Assembly: GCF_001641695.1 (NCBI RefSeq) | Contig: NZ_LSEF01000047.1 | Span: 110,273 to 174,272 of the forward strand | Source of the DNA: Bradyrhizobium neotropicale | GTDB lineage: Bacteria > Pseudomonadota > Alphaproteobacteria > Rhizobiales > Xanthobacteraceae | Length of the DNA: 64,000 bases | Direction of reading: 5' to 3' | In this document: positions 51,254-59,972 of the stretch, piece by piece | Layout: every line of letters starts with the position of its first letter | Numbering within the stretch: the stretch's first letter is position 1 | Made by a program: the position numbers and the translations under genes | Notes under the pieces: generated by a model | What the model saw: only the letters and a program-made list of their open reading frames with translations | Told to the model about the DNA's origin: nothing | Databases searched by the model: none

Positions 51254-51796
51254 ATGTCCGTTGAGTTGTTGAGTTATGCCGAGCTAGCTGCCCGCCTCAA
51301 CGTCTCGCGCGAGGCCGCTCGTTCGCTTGCCAGACGGCGCCGGTGGCCGCGCGCGCGGTCGGATGATGGCAAGGCGCTGGTGGGCGTCGATTTCTCCGAA
51401 CTGCGCTACATGCCCCGCCCGCGAATTGGCCGCCAGGCAGGCCACCTCAAAGCCCCCATTGCAGAGACCGAAACCTCAGAGATCGCGGCATCGAAGACCG
51501 CGGCATTGGAGATCGAGGCCTACAAGGCGGAGATCGCGCGGCTCGAAGCCATTGCAGCCGGCTACCGGGCGGTTTTCGAGCGCGAGAGCGAGCGCGCCGA
51601 TCGCCTTGCTGTCGAGCTGCTGCAGGCGGCGGCCGAGACGGCGGCAGCCAATGAGCGGGCGGCACGATTGGAAGATGAAGTGGCGGCGCTGCGGAGCAGC
51701 GGCCGGGCTGGCGGCTCGGTCGCGGGACAGGCCGCGCTGCGATTGGGACGTCTGGCCGCTTCCATCGTGGAGGCAGACCGTGCGGCCCGCAGGTGA
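51254..51796 (+). CDS. HTH/coiled-coil protein in operon with the second FtsZ
   Basis: 180 residues, no named family recognised. Residues 1-35 (SVELLSYAELAARLNVSREA-ARSLARRRRWPRA) look like a MerR-like or excisionase-like helix-turn-helix. Residues 80-150 (ALEIEAYKAEIARLEAIAAG ... ESERADRLAVELLQAAAETA) form a strong coiled coil, and the tail (GRLAASIVEADRAARR) is basic. A similar layout is seen in small proteins of unknown function across Bradyrhizobium. GGAGA lies before the ATG; the ftsZ-like gene starts 51 bp after its stop. A DNA-binding partner or regulator of FtsZ is a reasonable guess, no more. Confidence 0.75.
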   Translation: MSVELLSYAELAARLNVSREAARSLARRRRWPRARSDDGKALVGVDFSELRYMPRPRIGRQAGHLKAPIAETETSEIAASKTAALEIEAYKAEIARLEAIAAGYRAVFERESERADRLAVELLQAAAETAAANERAARLEDEVAALRSSGRAGGSVAGQAALRLGRLAASIVEADRAARR

Positions 51797-51847
51797 CTTA
51801 AGTACTTTCTCAAATCCCCGGCTTGCCGGAGCGACCTCGAGGGACAG

Positions 51848-53101
51848 ATGACAGGCAATACCGATATTCGCGAGATGAAGGCCCGCATTGTCGTGTTCGG
51901 GGTCGGCGGCGCCGGCGGCAATGCCGTCAACAACATGATCACGGCCGGGCTACAGGGGGTCGAGTTCGTCGTCGCCAATACCGACGCGCAGGCGCTGGCC
52001 ATGTCGAAGGCCAAGCGCCTCATCCAGCTCGGCACCCAGGTCACCGCAGGCCTCGGCGCCGGCTCGCAGCCCGAACTGGGACGCGCCGCAGCCGAGGAGG
52101 CGATCGATACGATCCGCGAGCATCTGGCCGGCGCACACATGGTGTTCGTCACGGCCGGCATGGGCGGCGGCACCGGCACCGGGGCCGCACCGATTGTCGC
52201 CAGGACCGCGCGCGAGCTCGGCATTCTCACCATCGGCGTGGTCACCAAGCCGTTCTACTTCGAGGGCCAGCGCCGCATGCGCTTTGCCGAAGCCGGCATC
52301 GAGGAGCTGCTGAAGTCGGTCGACACCCTCCTGATCATCCCGAACCAGAACCTGTTCCGGGTGGCCAGCGAGAAGACCACGTTCGCCGATGCCTTCGCCC
52401 TTGCCGACCAGGTACTTTATTCGGGCGTCGCCTGCATCAGCGACCTCATCGTCAAGGAAGGCCTGATCAATCTCGATTTTGCCGACGTCCTCTCCGTCAT
52501 GAAGGAGAAGGGCAAGGCGATGATGGGACGGGGCGAGGCTTCCGGCGAGAAGCGCGTGCTCGCCGCCGCGGTGGCCGCGATTTCCAATCCATTGATCGAG
52601 AACCCCTCGATCAAGCGCGCCAGCGGCCTCATCATCTCCATCACCGGCGGCCGGGATCTCATGCTGTTCGAGGTCGACGAAGCCGCCACCCGCATTCGCG
52701 ACGAGGCCGATCCGGACGCCAACATCATCGTCGGCGCGTCCTTCGACGAGAGCCTTGAAGGCATCGTCCGCGTCTCGGTGGTGGCGACGGGCATCGACAA
52801 TCTCGACCCGGCGCAAGAGGCGCATCCGGTGGAAACCGCGCTCACGCAGCTCGCCGGCAGGCTGCGCAACGACAGCCGCCGCATCGCCGATCGCATCGAG
52901 CGTGGCGCACCCCTGCCGCAAGTGGAGAGCCCGCCGCTCCGCCCGGCGGCGCCCGCGGGGCAACCGGCAAGGCCGAATCAGGACTATGCGCGCCAGGCGG
53001 CTCCCCGGCCGCTCGATCCTTACGGCCGCGCCTCTCCGCGCAATGTGGCCGACGAAGGCATTCTCGATATCCCCGCCTTCCTGCGCCGCACCGCGAACTG
53101 A
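51848..53101 (+). CDS. Second cell-division protein FtsZ (FtsZ2-like)
   Basis: 417 residues, shorter than the main rhizobial FtsZ (near 600). The tubulin-type GTP site is complete: [14 protein letters not shown] at 18-31, GGGTGTG at 106-112, and the T7 loop NLDFADV near 210. After the core (about 320) a short Pro-rich linker ([20 protein letters not shown]) leads to the conserved end [11 protein letters not shown], the peptide that binds FtsA/ZipA-type partners. So it should polymerise and reach the division site. No ftsQ/ftsA neighbours: it is not the dcw-cluster gene. It is expressed with the HTH/coiled-coil protein, behind a CtrA box. Confidence 0.93.
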   Translation: MTGNTDIREMKARIVVFGVGGAGGNAVNNMITAGLQGVEFVVANTDAQALAMSKAKRLIQLGTQVTAGLGAGSQPELGRAAAEEAIDTIREHLAGAHMVFVTAGMGGGTGTGAAPIVARTARELGILTIGVVTKPFYFEGQRRMRFAEAGIEELLKSVDTLLIIPNQNLFRVASEKTTFADAFALADQVLYSGVACISDLIVKEGLINLDFADVLSVMKEKGKAMMGRGEASGEKRVLAAAVAAISNPLIENPSIKRASGLIISITGGRDLMLFEVDEAATRIRDEADPDANIIVGASFDESLEGIVRVSVVATGIDNLDPAQEAHPVETALTQLAGRLRNDSRRIADRIERGAPLPQVESPPLRPAAPAGQPARPNQDYARQAAPRPLDPYGRASPRNVADEGILDIPAFLRRTAN

Positions 53102-53157
53102 GCGGCAGCGGAAGCCGGGGTTACTTGCCTGGCGACCAGCGCGCCCAACAACAGGTC

Positions 53158-53264
53158 GTCATCCCGGGGCGCGACGAAGTCGCGAGCCCGGGATCCATCG
53201 GACCGCAGTGACTGCTGAGCAATGGATTCCGGGCTCGCGCCAAGAGGCGCGCCCCGGAATGACG
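53158..53264. repeat. Dispersed inverted repeat, family A
   Basis: GTCATCCCGGGGCGCGACGA ... GAGCCCGGGATCCAT at the left and AATGGATTCCGGGCTCGCGC ... GCCCCGGAATGACGG at the right, just downstream of the ftsZ-like stop. Confidence 0.86.
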
Positions 53265-53326
53265 GGGCAAAACTTAGCTCTCCCAACGCCGGAAATTCAC
53301 CGCTAGCGACTTGTCCGCGTGCGCGG

Positions 53327-53444
53327 CCCATCCTTCGAGACGCCCGCTGTAAGCGGGCTCCTCAGGATGAGGTCTTGTCTTGCGGCGAGATCCTGGACCC
53401 TCATGGTGAGGAGCGCCGCCTTACGGCGCGTCTCGAACCATGAG
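53327..53444. repeat. Dispersed repeat, family D, rearranged
   Basis: CCATCCTTCGAGACGCCCGC, GCGGGCTCCTCAGGATGAGG, and CCTCATGGTGAGGAGCGCCG ... GGCGCGTCTCGAACCATGAG form two adjacent hairpins. Related to 3260-3360 and 27871-27994. Confidence 0.75.
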
Positions 53445-53500
53445 GCGAAGCACGTTCACAGCCTGCGAGCTTCCTGAGCTGCGCGCCGTGCGCGGACCAT

Positions 53501-54178
53501 TCACGCCGCGGTGCTGCGCGGGTTCTCCGCTGTTTCCGGCTTTTCCGTCTCCTTGTCGCGAGACAGCCATGCCGGGAAACGAAGCAGGCGATCGGCGTTG
53601 TCTTTTGGCGGCTCGATCGGCGCTTCAGTGACCGTACTCGGGAGGTCCAGTGCGACCTGGCCGATCCGCACCGCATCCGCGCGCTGGTCCAGTCCGCGCA
53701 GCAGGGGATCGAGCACGCTGTCGATCTCGGTCGCCACCGACACCAGGAAACTGTTGAGATCGCGCGCCTCGGGCACGACTGTCGCGGCCGACTCGATCGC
53801 CTTGGAGAGACCATCGACGACGGGCGCAAACGCGCTGGCGGCTTGCTTGATTCGGGTCTTGATTGCTTCGATCTCGGCCAGGACGCGATCACGCTCCCGC
53901 CTTTTCTTCTCCTCCGAAAGGCGGGCTTCGATTTCGGCGATCTGGGCCGTCAGGGTCGTGGCTTCCGATGCAAGCGCATCGCGCCTTACGCGCACGCGAT
54001 CGAGGTCGCGGCTGAGATTGTCCACTAGATCGTCCTTTCCGAACATTGCTTTGCTCCGTAGGACAGCCGTTTTGCTCTGTAAGACGGCCGTGGCGCGAAC
54101 CGCGAGCCTCGCAGCCGAACGAATGGCCGGATCGGCCAAAACAGGCATCAACTTCGCTCGCGTCACATGGGCCGACAT
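53501..54178 (-). CDS. Coiled-coil protein of unknown function
   Basis: 225 residues from the ATG at 54178 (GGGGGA upstream); a longer frame to 54223 is less likely. The N-terminus has a helical part with a repeated VLQSKTAVLRSK, then KDDLVDNLSRDLDRVRVRRD and LTAQIAEIEARLSEEKKRRE form a long coiled coil (about 45-120). Next comes an alanine-rich helix (IKQAASAFAPVVDGLSKAIE) and an acidic, Pro/Glu-rich tail. No signal peptide. It faces the ftsZ-like operon convergently and diverges from the DUF2235 gene across a CtrA box, so it may belong with them. Confidence 0.72.
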   Translation of the reverse strand: MSAHVTRAKLMPVLADPAIRSAARLAVRATAVLQSKTAVLRSKAMFGKDDLVDNLSRDLDRVRVRRDALASEATTLTAQIAEIEARLSEEKKRRERDRVLAEIEAIKTRIKQAASAFAPVVDGLSKAIESAATVVPEARDLNSFLVSVATEIDSVLDPLLRGLDQRADAVRIGQVALDLPSTVTEAPIEPPKDNADRLLRFPAWLSRDKETEKPETAENPRSTAA

Positions 54179-54216
54179 GGTGATCCCCCACTCGTCAACA
54201 TTAGGCGACCGCATGG

Positions 54217-54231
54217 TTAACAAGTGGTTAA
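54217..54231. promoter_or_regulatory. CtrA-type box TTAA-N7-TTAA
   Basis: TTAA-CAAGTGG-TTAA in the gap between the divergent coiled-coil gene (start 54178) and DUF2235 gene (start 54308). Exact spacing match to the alphaproteobacterial CtrA site. The only other exact match found is at 51159-51173. Confidence 0.62.
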
Positions 54232-54307
54232 TGTCAACAGATGATTAAGCAATCGGGCTAGGCTTCAGCTATACTCGCACCGGTAGCATTACCGGGAGGG
54301 GCGTACC

Positions 54308-55624
54308 GTGGAGCACGAGCGCAAAACCGATCCGAAAAATCTCGTCATCTGCTGCGACGGCACCGGCAACGAGATCAGCGAGAACATCTCCAACGTCCTG
54401 AAGCTCTATCGCTGCCTGCGCAAAACCGACAAGACGCATCCGCGGCAGCTGGTGTTCTACGATCCCGGCGTCGGCACGGTGACGAAGCCCAGCACGTGGC
54501 ACCGCTGGAAGGCCAACATCAATCTGGTGCTGGGGCTCGCCACCGGCTACGGGCTCGATGACAACGTGCTGTCGGCCTATTGCTTCCTGATCGAGAACTA
54601 CAGCCCGGGCGACAAGATCTATCTGTTCGGCTTCTCCCGCGGAGCCTATACGGTGCGGGTGCTGGCGGGGCTGATTCACAAGGTCGGGCTGATCTCGCCG
54701 GAGCAGGTCAACCTCCCAGGTTCCGGCCTCGTCTCCTACAAGCAATATTCCGGCTCGGGGCGCGGCAATGATGTCAGCGACCTCACGGATGCCGGCAGCG
54801 ACGAGGACGGCCCGCTGCCGAAGGACAAGTTCGATCTCGCCGCCCAGTTCGCGCGCATCACCTCCTCGCGCTGGCCGACGATCCACTTCATCGGCGTGTG
54901 GGACACGGTGGCGAGCGTGATCGTGCCGCGCGCCGACCGGTTCTATCTGCCGAGCATCGAGGAGCTCGCCTTCACGCTGCTGAACCCGAGCGTGCAGATC
55001 TTCCGGCAGGCGATCGCGATCGACGAGCGGCGCTGCATGTTCCGCCTGAAGGAGTGGAAGGAGCCACAGGACTACTGGAGCAACCGCTTCGTGCCCGACG
55101 ACAAGAAGGTGCCGCAGGACATCCTGCAGGTGTGGTTCGCCGGCGTGCATTGCGACGTCGGCGGCGGCTATCCGGAAGCCGAGAGCGGGGAGTCGAAATA
55201 TCCGCTGCTGTGGATGATCGACGAGGCGGCACGCGCGGGACTGAACTTCAACCCGCGCACCGTGAACCAGCTCGCCTGGGGCATCCAGCGCAAGAACAGC
55301 CCGTTCACCTATGTGAGGCCGAGCTATTCGGGGAAGACGGGCGAATTGCACAATTCGATGACGGCGGCCTGGCGCGTGCTGGAGTATGTGCCGAAGAGCG
55401 CGAAGTACAAGGAATGGCCGGAGCGGAAGGTCGTCGCTGGCTTCTACATCCCCGATTGCGAACCGCGCGTCATCCCCGAAGGCGCGCATGTGCATGAGAG
55501 CGTGATGAAGCGGATGGAAGCGGAGGCGACATATCGGCCGGTGAACCTGCCGAAGGAGTTTGTCACGGTGCCGATGCCGACGCCGCCGCATGCGGAGATG
55601 GCGGGGGAGGTGGAGAAAGTGTGA
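54308..55624 (+). CDS. DUF2235 alpha/beta-hydrolase-like protein (Tle1-related fold)
   Basis: 438 residues from a GTG with GGGAGGGG upstream. DPKNLVICCDGTGNEISENI at the N-terminus and IYLFGFSRGAYTVRVLAGLI, with the G-x-S-x-G elbow (Ser110), are the DUF2235 hallmarks. FIGVWDTVASVI and VWFAGVHCDVGGGYPEAESG supply further active-site blocks (Asp, His). The family includes T6SS phospholipase effectors (Tle1) but also many solitary cytosolic proteins; no T6SS gene, PAAR or VgrG is present here. A broken copy of its 5' end lies at 51016. CtrA box upstream. Confidence 0.88.
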   Translation: MEHERKTDPKNLVICCDGTGNEISENISNVLKLYRCLRKTDKTHPRQLVFYDPGVGTVTKPSTWHRWKANINLVLGLATGYGLDDNVLSAYCFLIENYSPGDKIYLFGFSRGAYTVRVLAGLIHKVGLISPEQVNLPGSGLVSYKQYSGSGRGNDVSDLTDAGSDEDGPLPKDKFDLAAQFARITSSRWPTIHFIGVWDTVASVIVPRADRFYLPSIEELAFTLLNPSVQIFRQAIAIDERRCMFRLKEWKEPQDYWSNRFVPDDKKVPQDILQVWFAGVHCDVGGGYPEAESGESKYPLLWMIDEAARAGLNFNPRTVNQLAWGIQRKNSPFTYVRPSYSGKTGELHNSMTAAWRVLEYVPKSAKYKEWPERKVVAGFYIPDCEPRVIPEGAHVHESVMKRMEAEATYRPVNLPKEFVTVPMPTPPHAEMAGEVEKV

Positions 55625-55890
55625 AGGGGGCGGGATGCAGCCACCTCGTCATTGCGAGCGCAGGCGCTCGCGCGGGGGTCCCGGCCTTCGCCGGGACGAC
55701 GGCGGAGCAAGAGGCACGAGCGGAGCGCCACTTCGGCAGCCAACTACTGCCCTCCCCCCAATTCGCCGCTACTTTTCCTTAAAATTCTCCTGCGGACCTT
55801 AGCCCTATCGCATCATCTCCCCGCCATCATCGGCCAAGACCACCGCGACCTTTTGTCCGAGCATGATGCTCGAGCGGACTTGGAGGAGAC
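55625..55890. other. Intergenic region with half-repeats
   Basis: Contains GTCATTGCGAGCGCAGGCGC and a GGTCCCGGCCTTCGCCGGGA-CGACGG hairpin (about 55645-55702), the same short CCGGGACGAC hairpin type found at 58052-58080 and 58850-58878. A more AT-rich segment follows at 55780-55800. No gene. Confidence 0.6.
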
Positions 55891-56142
55891 GTGCCACAGT
55901 ATCCGCGCAAATTTACCCGTGTGAAGCCGAGCGGGCTGGTGTCCCGCCAGGCCAAGATCATCACCGACCCGCGCGCACCGGTCATCAACTGCACGCTGAT
56001 CGACTATTCGCCGGGCGGCGCCTGCGTCGATCTCGGCGGGCAGGTCCAGATCCCCGACCGCTTCGAGCTGCTGCACGTCAACACCAAGAAGCGCTGCCGC
56101 ATCGCCTGGAAGCGCGGCACGCGGGTGGGCGTGGTGTTTTAG
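55891..56142 (+). CDS. PilZ-domain protein
   Basis: 83 residues from a GTG with GGAGGAG upstream. YPRKFTRVKPSGLVSRQAKI supplies the R-x3-R start and LIDYSPGGACVDLGGQVQIP the D-x-S-x-GG motif of PilZ domains that bind cyclic di-GMP. The remainder (FELLHVNTKKRCRIAWKRGT-RVGVVF) closes the barrel. The first motif is spaced loosely, so binding is likely but not certain. Single-domain cytosolic effector or adaptor. Confidence 0.85.
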   Translation: MPQYPRKFTRVKPSGLVSRQAKIITDPRAPVINCTLIDYSPGGACVDLGGQVQIPDRFELLHVNTKKRCRIAWKRGTRVGVVF

Positions 56143-56184
56143 TGGCAGCTCTCTAGCGCTCCGCCCGCACCTAACTCCCCACCC

Positions 56185-56592
56185 CTACTTCCGCATCCGC
56201 GCCTTTGCGCCCGCGACGATCTGCATGGCGACGCCGGCGATCCAGGCGACGAGGACGAGCCAGGACCAGGCGAGATGCGGGTCGAGCCGCAGCACGATCA
56301 CGGCGACGGAGGCGAACGCGGCGAAGGTGGCAAAGAGCGTGCCGGCGGAGCTCAGGAACTCCGCGGCGTCGATCCGGCTGTGCTCTTCGTCGAAGGGAAG
56401 CTGCGGCGTGTCGATGCCGAGATAGAAGCCGATGACGCCGAGCAGCATCATCACCATCAGAAAGCCCTGCGTGGTGAGATGCGATATCGCCGAGCCGACA
56501 TAGGCGCCGACGAACAGCCCGCACGCCGCCCCCGCCATCGCGAGGCCCACGCGCTCAAGGACGTGGGCAGTCTTCCGGACACGAAAACGCAT
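56185..56592 (-). CDS. Membrane protein of unknown function
   Basis: 135 residues with four hydrophobic stretches: VGLAMAGAACGLFVGAYVGS, GFLMVMMLLGVIGFYLGIDT, AGTLFATFAAFASVAVIVLR and WSWLVLVAWIAGVAMQIVAG. Charged ends (MRFRVRKTAH; GAKARMRK). No family named. Confidence 0.75.
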   Translation of the reverse strand: MRFRVRKTAHVLERVGLAMAGAACGLFVGAYVGSAISHLTTQGFLMVMMLLGVIGFYLGIDTPQLPFDEEHSRIDAAEFLSSAGTLFATFAAFASVAVIVLRLDPHLAWSWLVLVAWIAGVAMQIVAGAKARMRK

Positions 56593-56777
56593 GGCGGGCC
56601 CCGCTTGCGCCTGAGTGCGGCAAGGTTAGGCCAATTTTGGTGAGGGCGAAAGGTAAGGGGTGTCACGGAGGGGTGAGCAATGCAACCTGCGATCATCGGC
56701 CGGATGGAGTAGTCCGGATGAGTTAGCGGCGGAGGATTGCGTCATCGCGCGGCTATCGCCCCAGATGCGCGCTGCCG

Positions 56778-57890
56778 CTACCTCGCCCCGAACGTGGTCT
56801 TGCCGAACAGCGCCTTTTGCGTCGAGGGTTGCGAGCGCCAGTATTGCGGGGGCGCCTCGACTTCGCCGCCGAGCTCGGCGGCGGCGTGCCAGCCGAAGCG
56901 GGGGTCGTAGAGCATGGCGCGACCGAGCGCGACCATGTCGGCCTTGCCGGATGCCACGATCTCCTCGGCGTGCTTCGCCTCCGTGATCAGGCCGACGGCG
57001 ATGGTGGGAATCCCGGTCTCGCGCTTGATGGCTTCGGCGAACTGCACCTGGTAGCCGGGGCCGAGCGGAATCTTCTGCAACGGCGAGACGCCGCCGGAGG
57101 ACGCGTCGATCCAGTCGACGCCGCGCGCCTTCAGCGCCTTGGCAAATGCGATGGTCTGCGCGAGGTCCCAGCCGCCCTCGATCCAGTCGGTCGACGACAC
57201 CCGCATGCCGACAGGCTTGTCGGACGGGAAGATCGCGCGCACCGCGTCGAACACCTCGAGCGGGAAGCGCATGCGGTTTTCGGGCGAACCGCCGTACTCG
57301 TCGGTGCGGCGGTTGGAAATCGGCGAAAGGAATTGATGCAGGAGATAGCCGTGCGCGCCGTGCAGCTCGATGGCGTCGATGCCGAGCCGCGCGGCACGCT
57401 TGGCGCTGTCGACGAAGGCCTCGCGGATGCGCTTCAGGCCCGCTGCATCCAGCGCCAGCGGCGCGGCCTCGCCCTCCTTGTGCGGCACCGCGCTCGGCGC
57501 CACCGGCTGCCAGCCGCCCTGCGATTGCGGAATGAGCTGGCCACCGTCCCAGGGCCGCGCGCTGGAGGCTTTGCGGCCGGCATGGGCGAGCTGCATCCCG
57601 ACGGCCGTGGAGGAGTGCTTGCGCACGGAGGCGAGGATCTGCTTCAGCGCAGCTTCGCAGGCGTCGCTGTAGAGCCCGAGGCAGCCCGGCGTGATGCGGC
57701 CGATCGCCTCCACATGGGTCGCCTCGATGCAGAACATCGAAGCGCCCGACAGCGAAAGGTTGTTGATGTGGCTGAAGTGCCAGTCGGTGGCGACGCCGTC
57801 GTCGGCCGAATACTGGCACATCGGCGATACCACGAGACGGTTCTTCAACGTCAGGCCGCGCAGCTTGATCGGGGAAAACAGGGCGCTCAT
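56778..57890 (-). CDS. NADH:flavin oxidoreductase, old yellow enzyme (YqjM-like) family
   Basis: 370 residues from the ATG at 57890; the upstream extension to 58043 is rejected. LFSPIKLRGLTLKNRLVVSP, MCQYSADDGVATDWHFSHIN with the Cys of the YqjM subgroup, LAHAGRKASSARPWDGGQLI, IDAIELHGAHGYLLHQFLSP (H-x-x-N-type substrate region), RTDEYGGSPENRMRFPLEVF and VALGRAMLYDPRFGWHAAAE. A TIM-barrel FMN ene-reductase acting on unsaturated carbonyls or nitro compounds. Confidence 0.93.
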   Translation of the reverse strand: MSALFSPIKLRGLTLKNRLVVSPMCQYSADDGVATDWHFSHINNLSLSGASMFCIEATHVEAIGRITPGCLGLYSDACEAALKQILASVRKHSSTAVGMQLAHAGRKASSARPWDGGQLIPQSQGGWQPVAPSAVPHKEGEAAPLALDAAGLKRIREAFVDSAKRAARLGIDAIELHGAHGYLLHQFLSPISNRRTDEYGGSPENRMRFPLEVFDAVRAIFPSDKPVGMRVSSTDWIEGGWDLAQTIAFAKALKARGVDWIDASSGGVSPLQKIPLGPGYQVQFAEAIKRETGIPTIAVGLITEAKHAEEIVASGKADMVALGRAMLYDPRFGWHAAAELGGEVEAPPQYWRSQPSTQKALFGKTTFGAR

Positions 57891-58051
57891 GCGGGAGGTT
57901 CCGGGAGGATGGAGGGCTTTGGAGGAAGTGTAGTGAGCGGATGCGCAATTACCACCAGCGCGGCGGGAATGGCCGCCCGTGGCGGGGCGCATTGCGGGCT
58001 CACATGGTCGCAAGGGCGAGGCCAAACTCCGCCGTCGCCTCAAATTCCGGT

Positions 58052-58080
58052 GTCGTCCTGGCGAAAGCCGGGACGACGAT
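58052..58080. repeat. Short hairpin GTCGTCC...GGGACGAC
   Basis: GTCGTCCTGGCGAAAGCCGGGACGAC, imperfect hairpin; sister copies at 58850-58878 and about 55677-55702. Small dispersed repeat. Confidence 0.6.
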
Positions 58081-58108
58081 AAGATTTGAGGCTACGCCGA
58101 AACGCCCC

Positions 58109-58807
58109 TCACTCCCCGTCTCGAAATTTCCCCGGCTGCAGCTTGCCGATGCGATAGCGGCCCCCGCGCGAGAGAGTGACGTCCGCCTCCGCGGAAAACT
58201 CGATCGAGTAGCGGCCGTCGTCCATCTTCGGGGTCTTGCCGAGCGCACCCAGCTTGTCGGCCAGCGTAGCGTCGTCCTCGACGAATACGCGGGAGTCGGT
58301 CAGGCGAAAGCGCCGCGGCGTCTGCCAGGTGACTGTCGGCACGAAGGTGCGCATGTCGCCCTCGGTCTTGACCTGGACGGTGCGGCCGGTCGTCTCCCGG
58401 AACAGGTCCGGCACTTCGATGAGCCGGGCGCGGCGGCCCTCGATCGCGTAGAGGTTCAGCGTCATGATGTGGCGCTCGGTGCGGAAGGCGATGGCGACGT
58501 AGCGCGAATCCGGCGACCACGCGGCATAATAGGCCTGCGGCGCGTGGTCGAGGTTGTTCTCGTCGCTGATGTTGTCGAGCACCGCGAGCCGGCGATGGCG
58601 GGGCTCGGCCATCAGGTAGACGTGGAAATTGTCACCGCCGAATTCGCCTCCGCCATGCGAGGCAACCGACAGCTTTCCGTTCGGCGCCCGGCCGTCGGCG
58701 ATGATGGCGTATTCGTGCTTGCCGTACTGGTGCTCGGCCGTGGCATGTGCCGGCGACAGCGCGGCGAACGTGAGGGCAAGGGTGGGGATGGTGCGGCGGA
58801 TCAGCAT
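58109..58807 (-). CDS. Exported protein of unknown function, beta-propeller-like fragment
   Basis: 232 residues from the ATG at 58807. A signal peptide (LIRRTIPTLALTFAALSPAH, after which ATAEHQYGK) precedes YAIIADGRAPNGKLSVASHG and AAWSPDSRYVAIAFRTERHI, which resembles a WD40-like/TolB-type propeller blade. DGRYSIEFSAEADVTLSRGG closes the protein. No family assigned. It lies between the OYE gene and the esterase-like gene on the same strand. Confidence 0.72.
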   Translation of the reverse strand: MLIRRTIPTLALTFAALSPAHATAEHQYGKHEYAIIADGRAPNGKLSVASHGGGEFGGDNFHVYLMAEPRHRRLAVLDNISDENNLDHAPQAYYAAWSPDSRYVAIAFRTERHIMTLNLYAIEGRRARLIEVPDLFRETTGRTVQVKTEGDMRTFVPTVTWQTPRRFRLTDSRVFVEDDATLADKLGALGKTPKMDDGRYSIEFSAEADVTLSRGGRYRIGKLQPGKFRDGE

Positions 58808-58849
58808 GACGCTTTGTCGCGGGAGGGGGAGCGCGCGTTCAATCCTCAC

Positions 58850-58878
58850 GTCGTCCCGGCGAGGGCCGGGACGACGCA
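58850..58878. repeat. Short hairpin CGTCGTCCCGGC...GCCGGGACGACG
   Basis: Nearly perfect 12-bp arms between the two minus-strand genes; same small hairpin type as 58052-58080. Confidence 0.65.
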
Positions 58879-58886
58879 TGTTGCGT

Positions 58887-59972
58887 TCATTCCACCAGCG
58901 TGAACTGCAGCAGCAGCGTGCGCTGGAGCAGCGAGAAATTGTCGTCGGAGACGAGCGTCAGCACGGTGTCGCCCTCGCTCGTGACGTGGGCGTCGATGCC
59001 TTCCATGTTGTCGATCTCGTGGCCGAGATCGGCGTTGAAGAGCGCAGGGCCGTCGACCAGCGCGCCGGGCGCGATTGCCTTCAGGGGAATCGAGCGGATG
59101 CGGATGTTGACGCCGGTGAACCAGGAGAATTTGCGCTCGAGGATCAGAAGCTCGCCGGACGGCAGGATCACCGCATCGCTGATGTCGAATTTTTCCGTGC
59201 GGCGCACGCTGAACTGGCCGGGCGAAGGTCCGCCGACGAGGAACGCGATCAGATTGCCGTCGGCATCCAACCCGCGCTCGGATAGCGCGATCAGCGTGCC
59301 CGCGAGCGGCTGGCCCTTCGGGACAACGACCAGCGCCTCGAGCCCCTTGTTGTAGGGCAGCTTTCGCGCGGCCGGCGGCAGCGGCAGCACCTCGCCGCGG
59401 GCGCGGGTAAAGCCCTTGGCGAAATCGAAGCGCATAAGCTGGTTGACGCGCTCCAGTCCGACATAGACCAGCGAGCCGTCGAGCGCGATCGACTCGGTGT
59501 CGTACCAAAGCCGCTTGTCGGTGATGGGACGTCCGTCCGCGCCGAGCATCGGCGCAGCCTCGACATCGTCGAGCCCGGCCATGGCGCGGCCTTCATAGCG
59601 GATGCGGCCGGTGAACCAGGCGCCCTGGTCGGAGATCGCGACGAAGCGCTCGCCTTTCGCGTCGAGGAAACGGATGCCGGACAGTCCGCCAAAACCGCGA
59701 TAGGGTGAGGTCAGCACCAGGCCGCTGCGATACTCCAGCGAGCCGAAGCGCACGCGCGAGCGGTCGCGCGGCTGGAATGCCGGGATCGGTCGCGCATTGA
59801 CCTCGATCGCGGCAGGTTCGGTGACGGGGTGCTCGACCTGCCCCGGGATTTGCGCCGCCTTTGGCGGCGGCTCGGTGACAGGCTGTGCCCGCGCAAGCGC
59901 GGGGAGTGCGAGAGTGGAAAATCCCGCCGCCGCGTGGCCGAGGAAGCTGCGGCGGGATGAAAGCCTGCTCAC
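58887..59972 (-). CDS. Phytase-like esterase family protein, twin-arginine exported
   Basis: 361 residues from a GTG at 59972 that overlaps the cobT stop as GTGA. A twin-arginine leader ([20 protein letters not shown], ending ALARA-QP) precedes [40 protein letters not shown] and [20 protein letters not shown]. Further blocks are [40 protein letters not shown] and [20 protein letters not shown]. This is the esterase-like activity of phytase family (six-bladed propeller). Substrate unknown. Last gene of the cobS operon. Confidence 0.88.
   Translation of the reverse strand: MSRLSSRRSFLGHAAAGFSTLALPALARAQPVTEPPPKAAQIPGQVEHPVTEPAAIEVNARPIPAFQPRDRSRVRFGSLEYRSGLVLTSPYRGFGGLSGIRFLDAKGERFVAISDQGAWFTGRIRYEGRAMAGLDDVEAAPMLGADGRPITDKRLWYDTESIALDGSLVYVGLERVNQLMRFDFAKGFTRARGEVLPLPPAARKLPYNKGLEALVVVPKGQPLAGTLIALSERGLDADGNLIAFLVGGPSPGQFSVRRTEKFDISDAVILPSGELLILERKFSWFTGVNIRIRSIPLKAIAPGALVDGPALFNADLGHEIDNMEGIDAHVTSEGDTVLTLVSDDNFSLLQRTLLLQFTLVE

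Larger units (their letters stand above)
53102..53500. other. 399-bp repeat-filled gap between convergent genes
   Basis: Taken up by a family A repeat (53158-53264) and a family D-type composite (53327-53444); the rest is unremarkable. Confidence 0.75.

Noticed and set aside
54308..55624. Type VI secretion effector locus
   Set aside because: The DUF2235 protein is Tle1-like but there is no VgrG, PAAR, immunity or T6SS gene nearby; DUF2235 proteins are often solitary.
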